From NCBI GenBank assembly GCA_002917075.1, contig NTMA01000050.1, positions 226,106 to 290,105 of the forward strand: a DNA stretch of 64,000 nucleotides, in the 5' to 3' direction. This stretch comes from Hawksworthiomyces lignivorus (lineage: Eukaryota; Ascomycota; Sordariomycetes; Ophiostomatales; Ophiostomataceae). The notes under the pieces are model-generated. The model did no database searches. It was not told the DNA's origin and saw only the letters and a list, made by a program, of their open reading frames with translations. This document shows positions 50,101-62,495 of the stretch, one piece after another; the stretch's first letter is position 1; each line of letters starts with the position of its first letter. Position numbers and translations under genes: made by a program.

Positions 50101-53100
50101 TTCTCGTTTTGGCGTCTGTCAAGGACTTTACCTTTGCCGAAAAGGCGCCTTTTCTGCTCCTATAATTGGCAAAAACTGGCATTGGCATTGGCATAGCCTT
50201 GAAGCATATTCCAATGTCATCTGCAAAGTGTTCTACATAGGCTCGTAGAGTTGCGTGTACAAATTCGGATTGCCATGCGAGAACGACAGCCAGGCAGAAA
50301 CATTGTCATCTCAAGGGATGAAACAAATTTCAAATGAGCACTAAAAATAAAGATTTTACTTAACGTCTACCGCTACTGGCTTCGGGGAACGGAAAGAAAG
50401 GTATACTGGTGGTAAAAATGTGGCGGAGTCCAGATCTTCGCCGTGTAAGATCTTGTCTGACAGTTCGAAAGGATATTTATGTCCAATTGACGATGTGAAT
50501 TAGAAGGTACAATTGTGCAAATCCGGGCGGCCACACAAAAAGAGGAGCATGCCAGCTAGCAAGTGATCGGCAGCATGCAACCTGCAAGGTGAGAGCCGAG
50601 GAGAGCGAGTTACGAGCACAACCAGAAACGAGAACACGTTAATCCACCTCACAAGGCACCTTCGGAAGTGACTTTGACATCAACGACAAGACTGCAGCCA
50701 ACTATATTCACTTCAAGTCGGCGCCACGAAGCTTGGAAGCATCTTCTTCTTTGGTTGCAAGTGAGTTCTTTCTTCAAAGCTGAAATAAAAGCCCTTGCCA
50801 AGATGTTCGGAGACTGCGGTCTACTGTGTCGAGTCTGATTCGTCCTTCAATGATAAGCTCCTGATAGGTTGCAATGCACTATTGTTCAGATTGCGTGGAG
50901 TCTTTCTAGTTACACATTTCTATTGTTCGCAGCCTTTCTTTTAGTTCCGTTTTAGCGATTCCAGGTGTTTCCCTTGTTAAATTCACGAAAGTATATTAAT
51001 TTGCATCTGACTGGATGTCAAGAATATCACTTTGACTCGCTGTAAGCAAATGCTGAGCGTCGTATTTTCCGGATTGCCAGGACTTTTTTAGAAGCGTTCA
51101 TCAGCATCTACCACCTTTGTCAATAGGCTGTGCCCGACCGGAAACCGCCCTATCAAAAACAGCACATTGGGCGCGCAAAATAAAAGAAATCCACGAAGCG
51201 TGCGTATGTGCGGCGACGGCACAATCAGGCAGGAAATGTGCAATCAGAGGATCAACCTGGTTTGCAGCACGCTAACTATTGTTAGCGACAGGAAGCACAA
51301 GTCAAGCCACCGGAGCGCAAACCACCTTTCGGGACCGGTTGATGCACGAGAAACCAATCATGAATTGGTGCAACCAAAAAGGTAAGGTGATGAGAAATCG
51401 TTTATCTGTATTCGTGCTTAACGAGCAACTAACTTGCAGCCTTAGTGGAATTGCTGGACTAAATCAAGCACGAAGACCCAATCGGAATTCCAAGGAAGAG
51501 GGGGGAAACATCGAAAGCAAAAGTTCAGTTAAACATCTAATGCAGGCCGGATTTTTCACTGCACTTTCCGTTGCATGAGATGAACTGTCGACAAGTATCC
51601 AAAATACAACATTAAGAAACTAGAAATTTCATGGTTCTTTTTCGCCTTTCAGATTTTCCTTTACGCTGCCTTTCATTCTGCGAATTGTACCAGAGAAACA
51701 TGTAAAAATTACATGGCCCAATTACTCAACTACAGTTACCGTTCCATTGTCGTCTCGTATCTTTGAACTTGTTATGCAGCACAGCGGTTCGCCTCGTGAT
51801 ATATTTTCCCGATTTGTGGAACAACAGGTGGAAGACCATATGTTGTATTAAATTTACGTGAGAATCAAATTGAATATTTTAAGAACAAGAATTCCATGGC
51901 AGAGGCATACATAAGAACGCAAAAGTAAACAAATTCTGGAACCAGGAAAGTGTGTCGATAGGCTAACAGCCTTTAAAATTAAATAATACAAAGAAAACGC
52001 AGCCGAGATACCATGATAATGAGCATATTTGTAACCGATTTTTATACCAGATTCACGTAATTATAACCTGTATTTCTTTTAACTATCATCACTTCAACGT
52101 TGTTTGGTATCATCTACCATAGTAAAGCAGTTCACATAAATGCGATATCTGCAATACAGAGCAAAATCAAGCACTTTTTGCAAACCATAGGAATCAGCTC
52201 TCACAAATGCACGCTGGGGATATGGTAAACAGCAGAGAGAAAGAATCTTTATGATACCCATACAGTTACGGACCTCGGTCAACAATACATCAGAGTAGGC
52301 CACGAGACACATATTGTTGAGTAAGGTAGCATGTAGGCCGATGGATGTTGCTGATATCTTGTCTCATGCGGTTGTTTTAGATTCTCATGGTGGTACGGCT
52401 GGTGATAATCCGTCAACTTGTTATAGCTTTAATTCAATGAGTTTAAGTTGTAGCAAGCAACATACTCAAAGACCTTTGGGGGCTAAATAATTCCATTTAC
52501 CATGTGTTTTTTTCTCTGTTCGTTGCCGCTTTGACGCAGGCACAAACGGTTGGTTTGTGCAACTCACAGGCACCGGCTCATAGAATCCCTAGAAATATTT
52601 TATCTAATCAATACAAGTATAAAGAAAGACTGGAATAGTTAGATCCTTAGGTTTCTGTTTATTTACAAAAGATGAAGAAAAGCAGACCACGTTCAAGTAT
52701 GTTCCAAAGAACACGTTCAATTTTTAAACTAAACAACGAAACTAAAATCAAATAAAACGAATTCGTTTTATTCTATTCATTCTCACCTATGTTAAACAGA
52801 AATGCACGCTACCGCAGCACAGAGTACTGCTCTGCTGCTCTGAGAAAAATATCTGTCGGGTACGCAGTTAATTAATAAACCAGACAGCAGCAATATGAGT
52901 AGATATAGCTATCCGTGATGCTCTAGTTGACTTCACATGTCTCCGTAGTATCTTCTAGCTGTTACGAAATGCTATTTTATTTTCTTTTGTCTTGCATTTA
53001 ATTGTGTTGTGTGCGACTCTCGTGGTGGAGATTCCGAAATGGCCGCCGAAGCAGTATGTAAGTGGAATCCACGAGCTGGAAATAACTCTTACTCGTTAGG

Positions 53101-55275
53101 CTTGTAGACTCAAAGCCGAAGATTATCAAACTGACCAGGTATTCGATGTATGTGGTTCGGTATCTACCCGAATGAGACGAACACCTCTCTACCAAAGGTT
53201 CCGTAGTCACAGCCCTTCACATTCTACGAGAGGCAATGGAATTATACTTTGATATCCCAAACGAAGCAGCAAGGCAAGCAAATTGGAAGGCTCCCAATGG
53301 CTAGATATAAAATAGGAGTACGTCATCTAGTATATCAGCTATGCCTGCTATGCAATCATTTCTCTTCCTTTTTGTTTATTAGAAAATTGTCTACTCTTTT
53401 CGGTTCCCTTTTAAAAGGCATATCAATGTACATAGTCAAAAGTCACATAGTAATCTTGGCTCGCTCAAGTCTTGCCGTATGTGGTCTCATTATAACGACT
53501 GTAGATGGGTGGTCATACTTGAAATCGGCCAATTTCTCACCATTCTGTGTCTTGTGTTGCTTTCAACATCTCATTCATGATTTTGTCTAAGGAGCACATG
53601 AGAGCAGAATTTGCTACACTCGTTTAGTTCTTTTTCTGGCTTTGGAGTTATTCATCTTTGCCTTTAAACAGTAATTGGTTTAATCGGATCCCCAAAAATG
53701 TCCAAATGGGCTTCAATTTTTTCCAATTCCGTACCGCCTCACTCTGAATTAGAAAGACGGAAACCCCAATTGTATGCACAAAATGTAATATGGTCCAAAG
53801 GCTTTACGTACATCACCAAGACTAAAATAGGCAAATAACGGGATAAAACACGGCAAGGAAGAGATGACCTAGACATCAAATTAATGAATTTCGGTGACCG
53901 ATAGATCATGCCTTTATTTTTAACGGCGGGAAAGCGGCATTTGGATGATCGCCCACTGCGCCCGCCTCCATTGTCCCAAGACGCAAGTGCTTTTTTTTTG
54001 TCCATTTACTTTTCCAACAACTTTTGTTCTTGATAGACCAGACAGCCGGTGCCCAACGTTTAGCCGGACAATTTGGATATACTTTATTGCTCCTTGAACC
54101 TATTTAAAACTGTTGAAGGATTTGTATGAGGATGTACAATGTAAACCATAAGCTTCTGCGTCATTATTTTGTAATCATATCCATGCAACGTGCTTCAAGC
54201 TGGAGAAAAGATACAAGGCGTCATGTGAACGAAATAATCTCCAAAACAGTGGCCGTATGTGATTTTTGCATGGATCCTTTATGAGATTCTTTCACAATAG
54301 TTTTTCTGTTGTTTATAGGTATAATTCAGATGAATCACGGTGTGGTCATTTACTGTATACCAAGAGCATCAAGACAGACCAGACACACTTCTTATGTACG
54401 CTAGGTTTGAAATCACCGCATTCTCAGTGTTGGTTCTCAAATTTTGTATGTGATATATTTAGGTTAATTTGACTGCACAAGTTTTCGTCTCAACAACAAA
54501 AACGTATTATATGAGCAGCGTATAGCACGATCTAAGACCAGACCAGAGTCATCATGTATATCGAAATATGTAAGGCCGAAAATATACACCAGTCATGCAT
54601 CGCTAGTTGTGACAATATAAATTCACTCGGGCAAAAAAAGTCGAAAAGAAAAGTAAACAAGATAAAACTAGCGCCTACTATTCAAAGCTAATGAAGAATA
54701 TGGAGATGGTGACAGGAAATAAAAGGCAGATTATCTTTACATCAACAAATGCCGCTTCGGGCATAAAACTCTGTTTGCCCGCATCTTTTCCTGAAAGTTG
54801 ATATACCGAAGATGCAGAAATGGACGTTGAAATCCGGAGGACCGTATCGGAAATGTGTTGTGACCGAGACGATGATACCTAAAAACACAGCAAAGCACTG
54901 CAAGTCAAGTAGGTACTAATATGCTTGATGGTACTTGCCAAGACATTCCTACGTTACAGATGCTAAGCGAATGGCATTTTCGGACATATTGTCGATGTAA
55001 ACAAAGAGGAAGACATGAAAATAGGTTGGATGACAGCGTACGAAAAACTCAAGATATTTGAAAAGAAAAGCTTCTGGAAGTCCAACTAGAAGAAACTTTA
55101 AATTTATTCGGCTAATAAAATGCTTGCCCTTGAAGAGCAGTCTGTAGTGAAACTATTCTGATGTTCATCTCTATTTCGGACTATGGAGCCGCACTTCTCC
55201 ATGAGACGTTCTTCGGCACCGAAACCTAACTTAATATGTCCCTTTCTCTACTGAATTGTCAATCAATGATGGCAC

Positions 55276-55311
55276 CTAACGCAGAGGCTAACGCAGAGAC
55301 TAACGCAGAGT
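55276..55311 (+). repeat. Tandem 12-bp repeat, three copies
   Basis: CTAACGCAGAG is repeated three times, each copy with one variable final base (G, A, T). The copies are directly adjacent, in noncoding DNA. Confidence 0.85.
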
Positions 55312-57170
55312 GTTGACAGAAAGAATATAGCATCACCTGATATCATTTTGGACATCGAGAAATAAAGCATACATCAGTTGTGCAGGGCTTGAACAACGCA
55401 GTAGCCGGGAGACCATAGCTTACATAAAGCAAACGGTCTCTATAAGCGCTTGAATAGAAAAAATATGGTATATATGTCAGCATAGTGTAAAACTGGTGGA
55501 CGAAAGAAAAAAAAAATCTCAGATTAATGAAATAGGTGAAATCGTCATTTGTTTTTGTCCTCCTTGCAGCGCACACTTAGCTGATTCTAACACATATTAC
55601 TCCACCGTCCTAACGCTGTTCTCTGTTTTTCTTGATATTGCTACCTGCTATATTTTCTTTCATTTCAATTCCTGTGTCGTGAGCCCAAGACCCACTCGAT
55701 TCTTCTCCCAATGGGTCTCCCAACCCTTCGGCACCGAAAGAATTGCCTAGGGCCCCGAGTAGTCCTGTAACATCGCCTTTTCGTTCTAGAACCACAAAAA
55801 GAAAAGATCTTCGTTGGTTGTCCGTTGTCCGTGGACAGGGATATCGAGGAAAAGTCTCTCCGATATATTACAACAAGGCGCAGAAACTCTTGCTTCGTCT
55901 CTTATTCTTGCGCGGCGACGTCAGGTTTCTTATTTGGAGGACCCTTTTCCGTTGTTGGGATGGTTTATTTTGATTTGTGTCCTTGACTTTCTTTATTCCA
56001 AAACGAATGAAAAGTTGCAACCCAACTCCCGCATCATAAATGCGTTGAAAGTCCCCCGTGTACTCCGGACATATCCTCATGCGCAGTCTTTCTTAGCTTC
56101 CCCAATCACTCCACCTCCGTGTCCGAAGCGAGAAAATAAAAATGGAGTATAAGAATCTCACCTCACCCCTTTCAGCACGACTCTTTATTCCTTCAAAGGT
56201 CGTCTCACTTTCCAATCGATGCTGACGCATCGAAGCACGGCTCTGACGGATCAATATTCAACCCGGGCATGGTATGACTCGCATCCATCAATGATGACAG
56301 TCGGATCTTGGAGGAATCGCATCTGTGTGTGCCTTGTCAGCAACGGATCTTACACCACGCCACTCACAGGATAAGCCACCATCGAGGAGCGTAATCGTAC
56401 AACGCAACAAATGGTGTCGACATCGGCACTCGAAAGCACGCTACCGATGCGCCTCGAGGCAGGATGTAAGGCTTGGAGGATAGCAGCTGGTGGGTTCCTG
56501 TTAAATGGAATCGCAAGAGAGCTGGGACAAGAGCTCCACAACTAGTGAAGGAAAGGAGGACAAGTCTCGCGCCATACTTATAGGACGAACGGCCAATGCA
56601 CGAACGACCCATGGACGATGGAACACACAAAGTAGTAGTAGTGAATGGCAACGACATATAAGACGAGGCAGAGGTAGGATGGACGACAATGCGAAACCAG
56701 AACAATGTGCACCAGGGACGAAAATATTGGGGACTGGCGGTCACGGCGACACCAGCACAATCCAGGAGCAACATATGACAAAGCCATTCACTTATTTTGA
56801 AGGACTTCTGAAGGAAGAATACCACTGAGTGGCGAATCAGGAATAAGAATTGCTCATCGTCTGCCCAAGGAACCCGATTCGCGCTCAGCTATTCATCTTA
56901 GACTTGCCAAGCCGGCGTGGCGTATCGTGCCTGGTAAAACCTCGAAGGACAGAACAAAAGTCAGATCTCTTTTCGAAGCCACTCAGCAGACATGAGAGAT
57001 CGGAACGACTTAGTGCAGGATCGGCCAGAAATCTGATACTAACCATTTCGCGGCGCTGGCATGAGACATGCAGAAGCAGAGCAGCCACCCACCAACGGGT
57101 TGTCAGCAGCCTTTATGACGCTCGGATTACGGCACTGCACGCAGACTAACTCACGACAGGATTTCTTGGT

Positions 57171-57184
57171 GGGGGGGGGGGGGG
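57171..57184 (+). repeat. Poly-G tract, 14 bases
   Basis: An uninterrupted G run lies in a noncoding stretch. It could affect assembly or form a quadruplex; its length is uncertain. Confidence 0.8.
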
Positions 57185-60100
57185 CTGCCCGGATAAAACA
57201 GCACTGTCAACAGAGGCAATATTACACGCTCGCAATATGAAACGTCGTTCTGTGCATCTACTCGATAATCAACAGACGTCATACCATTTGGTGCCATGAG
57301 CCAACATTTTTAGGTCAAAACGGTGCATTGCTTCGTCTACGTCTTCTCGATTCCATATTTTCAGAACACATCCCTCTCGGCCCGGACTCAGACATGCTCA
57401 GAAGTCAGGTAAAAGTTACAAGAGCGGACAGTGACCGTAATTGCTCACATACAGAAAGAGAACTCTCACCAATGGGGGTGCCTGAGGCAGTTATGATATT
57501 ATCGCAGATGCTCAATCCCCCACAACAGCCTCTTTTTTCTGAAGGGCTAAGCCCCAAACTTGAAGGATCTAGCGCATCCTTCAAGCTTCGCAAGTCCACA
57601 CAACGTGGTTCAAGTGAACTAAAGTGTCGTGATAAGCTTAAAAATAGCTCCTAACGCCTCTCCACGGCCAAGGTCTCTCTGCCGAAGCTAGTTGTTGCGG
57701 TCTAGACACGTTAGGTTTTCGAGCCTCTCTGTCTCTCAGTGCCATATGACTGTCGAGATATTTTTGGACCCGAGCTTGCTGAATTGTCTACTTCTCAAGC
57801 TTGTTCTCTCATATGCACATATGCATTGATATACGTTCCCTTCATATCTTGCCTCATTAGTCAGTTGCTTGGCAATCGGATTTCGCAGTTTTCCAAATGA
57901 GAGACGAGACTCCCTTGTCATATCTTGTCGCATAAGGATATTAATTCTTGACATGTATGCGAGGAGTGCAGCGCCGGTGACTTGTGGTAAAGTTGTCACC
58001 AGAGGTGCCTACAAAGAAGGTTCATATAACTATCTTACGATCTCGCTAAATATAAAGAGCATGACAACACCAAGCCAGCGGTGGATCTCTCTACTAGTGG
58101 TTCAAGGAAAGGCGAGATGAGACTCTAGTCCAGATATAGCGACGGCATTCGGGTAATGCTGCCAAATTGAAGACTGAAAGGACAGTCTGGGCATTGAAGT
58201 GGTCAAATAAAGAGTCAGAGTTCTGCAAGAGAAGGGACTTCGGAAACATGCTCGAGAATTGGATCCCTTGGCGGACGCGCATGCCACGACGATTCTACAT
58301 TTACCCTTTTATTCTTCCTTGTGTCTCTCTCTTTGCCATCTTGACTTTATCTTTCTTTCGACTTTCCTAAACGACGCGCACAGCTGACGATAGTCGGTGT
58401 CTCTGTTACTCCGTGTTGTCGGTATCATATTCCCAATTTCTCTTTATATTGCTCTTCGTGCAGCCCTCGCCGTCTCGTAAGATGAAATGCAACAAATGCA
58501 ACGTAAACTAGGACAATAGAGCACCAATACGGTAAAAATAGCAATCTAATATTTGCCTTATTAGAAAAGCGAGCCTGTAGACAGCTCCAGGTGATAAAAA
58601 GTTGAAAAAGTGAAGCGAGCTCGCTCCGGCTAAAATGCCTTTTTGGCCGAGATAAAAATAAAGTGCACATAGTAGCCTTGGCGCCGTAGTAGACTACCTG
58701 CCAATGCGAGAGATAGGAGGAAGAACGGCTCAAATTTGCGTAGCTCGAGGTTTTCCTCTCATTAGTATGATGGCCTGTCACACTTCTATGAATTCGAAGG
58801 CTCTTGACTGGGTTTGACCAGCTTGGACTGCGATAAGCTTAAGCCGGGAAATAGATTGGCATCAAAAATCGGGGCGGCCAGCGGCGTGGTTGTTGAGGAC
58901 AGGGACGGAAAGGGACCCTCGCGGGGGGCCTCTAAATGATAACATGTTCGTGGTCACGAAGCCGATGAGGCCGATCGTGACCTACCTGATGTACAGCATT
59001 CTCGTCCCCTGCTTCTTTTTGCTAACTCGTTTTCAGCGCGAGAATGAAGATGCTGCACGGCCTAGCTCGACTCGATTCCTACATACAGCCGACTTTGGAC
59101 TGAATGAAATAGGATACATTGGCCGTCAATACCAAAACGACAGAGCATATGAAAGGCGGAAACAAAGTAGGCCGGGGGATTAAAGACGGGAAAAGAGAAT
59201 AATACAAGCTTTGACCGGTTCTCTTCGAGCCACGTCGCTTACAGGTTCAAAGGTCGTTAATTTCGCGTGCTACCCGGTGTTCATGACCTCTCTCTAGTTC
59301 TAAAAAATTAAGAGACGACAACTTGGCTTTAGCAGAAATGAATAACTGGTTCAAATAAAGCGATGACGCACATTGATAAAAAATGAAGAGTGAGGGTGCC
59401 AAATTACCCCGGCATCCCATCCCTGCGGCGCACAACTCAACAGCAGGAGATATTGCGTGAAGCGTTCCGGGGGAGCGGCGACGGAAATACAGGCTCGAGA
59501 CAGAGACAGCAAAACCACAGCGCCGAAGCGAAGAGAGGGAAGATGATGGAGGAGGGGTGAGGCATCGCCAGGACATACCCTTGTTTTGTGTCTGTGCCTT
59601 GCAAAATAGATTGCTGCTCGTGGCCTGCTGTGGTGTCCGGCCTATCCAGATGCACACACCCTCCCCCGACAGCCGCCGAGGAAAATATCGCTCTATCTTG
59701 GGGGCCTGATCTTCTGCTCGATGTGCAAACCCGCCTATTTGGACGTCTCCTATCGGCTGATTTACGCACCCGGTCTCTCTCTTCTCGCAATTTTTCATGC
59801 TGCCTGTTGATTTAAAACCGACGCTGCATATAGGGGGAGACGGAAGAAATGAAATACGGCACGATATATGAAAGAGGAATACGGGGTTCGAAAACCAACA
59901 GACAACAAACGTACCCCAAACTCGCTGACCGACGCAGTGGAAGCTCGGCACCACCCGGGTATGCTGTTGGAACGGGCTCTTTTTTTTTCCTTTTTCTTTT
60001 AATTACTGTTTTGCGCTCAATGACGCCATGGTCGCCGACCAAATATTGCAGATCAAGAGGAAGGCATCAAATTCAAACCGGAGCAGGGGAGGCCCCTTAT

Positions 60101-61002
60101 TGATGGAACCGGCAGTTTTCCAACAAACACCTCAGTTTCGGCCATTGTGGACATCACCCAACTAGGATGGAAGCGAATCTTTGGCCGTCCTCGGTTTCCT
60201 CGCATCTCTGCATGCCTCTCCGTCCTGCTTCTCTAGAGCCACTAGCCGCTCGACCGCGCGCCCACCATTCCCCTCTCGCTTCATGGCACGAATGCCGTTT
60301 TCTGTCCTGCAGGCTGAATGAATCCCAGGAAGCATGATCAAAGATCATGTGCTTCATCGCATGCACACACCACGGCCGGGTTCACACACCACAAAACCAC
60401 CGCGTCTTGAGGTTGGCAGTCGCGGCATGCACTTCTCTCTATTGAAGCAGTCGGCAAGACGGCGATCTCGATGTTGCGTAGCTCGTTACTCAGTTCAAGA
60501 CAGAATATTCCCCAAGAAGTCCAGGCACAGAGAAGTCATTCTTCCGCTGGTTGCCTGCTCAGCACGCTCTTCTAGCAAGATCTCCACGGATAGAAAGTAT
60601 AGTTCTGTATTGCATATGCACAGTATTGTTTTCGACAGAGCAGTCCTGTGTAGGCTATGTGATGCCGGAATGAAGAGCAAGGGGGATGTAGTGAATTTTC
60701 AGTGTGTGACGATGATGAAACATGTAGTTCTATCACCGAGGAAAGAATACCGTAGCGTACTTCATATTCAGACCGGCGACCGCGGCCACGTCTAGCAGAA
60801 TTTTTCTGATGCGTCCTTATGTCACTATCCCGAAGCCAAAATGTTCGCAGGACTTCCATCCCCAGAGCCAAAAGTTTCGAAATGACGCGAAACACTGATG
60901 TAAATGCAACATTTCGTAGAATTTTTGGGCACTGTCCTTACTATTGTACATGTATGCATACGGCTCGCATCAATATTCAAAAGCATTTCGAAGAAGGGAA
61001 GC

Positions 61003-62031
61003 CTAATCCACGACAGACGGCCGATCGCTGGTATCATTTTGTTCCTCTTCTTTCAGCCGTTCTATGAGCTTTCCTCTAAGAAAGTCACTCAGTCCTAATC
61101 TGTAAAATCATTAGTATCTGAGCCGAGCAAGAACAGCAGCGAGTCAGGAGTCTCTCGTCCTTGTCCTTACATCCCCTCGTTGGTTAAGATGCGATATGTG
61201 CCGGATGCTTGGAAATTGTCAAGAAGATTTCCGTTACTATCGACCTCGACACTACCAAGGATGTCCTCGGGCCTAGTAATACAATAAGTGCCCGTAGCTG
61301 TAAAATATGCACAATTTGCGAGGCAAGCAGGTCAACTCACCATGCTATTCTTCCAAAATCAGGAGGATTTCGTAGCTAGAGGGGATATATTGTATTAGCG
61401 ACAACTTGACGGTTTGGTACTTTGCGATCGAGATATTCCACACTTACGTCGCTCAGATGCACCCATCCGCCGACACCACCTCCTCCAGAGCCCCCCTGGT
61501 AACTGCAAACAGAAGGTTTCGAATTAGCGTGGGATACTTTAGAGGGACTGTTGCCCTGGACGTGACGTACGATGCTCCTCCTGTTCCGCCGCTGCCGCCA
61601 CCAGCACCGCTGAACGTTGTACCGCCCGGAGCTGCAAAAGCCAACGCCTGCGCCTTCAGACCGTCATCCTCAGAAGCGTGACGTCGCAGCACGTCGTTGA
61701 GGATCGACAGGAAGCGTGGGTTGCTCTTGAATGACCCTGGGGTCGGTGGGAGCTCTGTGCTTGTGCCAATGGCCGTGGCAGCTGACGGTGGCTTCGTATC
61801 CAGATAGCTCAGAATGTATGACGGTGGTAATGTGGCCAGTTGGAAGACTTTCTAGAGAACCATGAGCACATAATCACAATTTCTTAAAGAGAACGGACTT
61901 CTCGAGGCCATCTTCAGTTCATGAATGTATCTTACGATGTGAGGATTCGATGAGAGAGTGCTGAATCTGCAGCTCATCAGATGGCGGGCCTGCACCAGCT
62001 GTGGCCTGAAAAATATCCGGAATGCAGACAT
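61003..62031 (-). CDS. Small conserved fungal protein, probably mitochondrial, six exons
   Basis: Reconstructed on the minus strand: 62031-61936, 61851-61571, 61502-61448, 61375-61341, 61272-61171 and 61099-61003, with introns of 84, 68, 72, 68 and 71 bp. All joins keep one frame, giving 221 aa. The N-terminus (MSAFRIFFRPQLVQARHLMS) has Arg and hydrophobic residues and no acidic ones, like a mitochondrial presequence. The middle has PGSFKSNPRFLSILNDVLRR and a Gly/Ser-rich loop. The end carries GGWVHLSD, RNPPDFGRIAWPEDILGSVEVD, SGTYRILTNEGILGLSDFL and a charged helix. I recall similar segments in uncharacterised fungal proteins but know no function. The last intron has a textbook branch site (GATACTAATGA). 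The stop right after NEGM at 61169-61167 appears only if this intron is not removed. The gene is divergent from the polymerase epsilon gene and shares its 464-bp promoter region. Confidence 0.75.
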
Positions 62032-62495
62032 TATGTAGAGGATTGCAAGTCTTGGAAGACTTGAAGCATTCCCACAAGCGATTGCTGGTGTTCTAGTCCG
62101 ATGTCAGAGGGCAACAATAGATGTCGTCATAAAATCCGCCGATTGAGGTTGCTGGGGGGGATTAGTTGATTGGTGGGGGCGTTTGCTGGGCGGTGAAGCG
62201 CTAAAAACCACTAAAACTCGGCTACTGTGAGTGCGACGCGATTTTCTGCCAGCCAAAAACGCGTCCCTAGACGCGTCCACCAATTTAACTTCCTCTAAGC
62301 CTACGCGAAAATCATCACCAGCTCTGTCTACAGAGATACCAGACATCACCAGCACTACGGTAACTCGAAGAAACTTTCAAGTCTTTCCAGCCTCTCTGTT
62401 TCATCTCAGCTCCACCATACGCTCGATTTCAATTTTCCACGTCCAAAAAAATAAAAGAAACAGAAGTTTGACTCTGTTCGACCCATTTGCCCGCC
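62032..62495. promoter_or_regulatory. Shared divergent promoter region
   Basis: 464 bp separate the start codons of the mitochondrial-like gene (minus) and the polymerase epsilon subunit gene (plus). The region has a G-rich run near 62153-62181 and a MluI-type ACGCGT within GACGCGTCC (about 62270-62278). ACGCGT matches the MBF/MCB element known for S-phase genes in yeasts; a related AAACGCGTC lies at 62258-62266. This fits a replication gene, but the regulatory role is an inference. Confidence 0.45.

Larger units (their letters stand above)
44184..61002. other. Gene-poor region, 16.8 kb, upstream of the Cmr1-type gene
   Basis: I see no gene that can be supported here. From 44184 to about 47.05 kb the minus strand is strongly pyrimidine-rich, consistent with a long leader or promoter of the Cmr1-type gene. 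A GC-richer, C-rich (+ strand) block lies at about 47.22-47.51 kb. From 47.6 to 55 kb the sequence is AT-rich and featureless. From about 55.6 to 60.8 kb it is mixed in composition with short overlapping ORFs on both strands and none with family features. G runs occur at 45116-45125 and 57171-57184, and a 12-bp tandem repeat at 55276-55311. Small multi-exon genes could still be missed. Confidence 0.45.

Noticed and set aside
50660..50780. Open plus-strand stretch reading GTFGSDFDINDKTAANYI
   Set aside because: It looks protein-like but is closed by a stop just upstream, lacks an ATG, and a second frame is also open over the same bases.
56364..56828. Opposing frames of 153 aa (minus) and 107 aa (plus)
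   Set aside because: They are mutually antisense and neither shows protein-family features.
57328..57654. Plus-strand 108-aa frame
   Set aside because: Locally protein-like, but with no recognised motif and no convincing splice sites to extend it.
59888..59900. GGTTCGAAAACC, resembling a tRNA T-arm
   Set aside because: No acceptor stem, anticodon arm or D-arm could be fitted around it.
59247..59954. Minus-strand 235-aa frame, longest in the gene-poor region
   Set aside because: Low-complexity Ser/Arg/Cys-rich sequence overlapped by other frames on both strands; no family resemblance.
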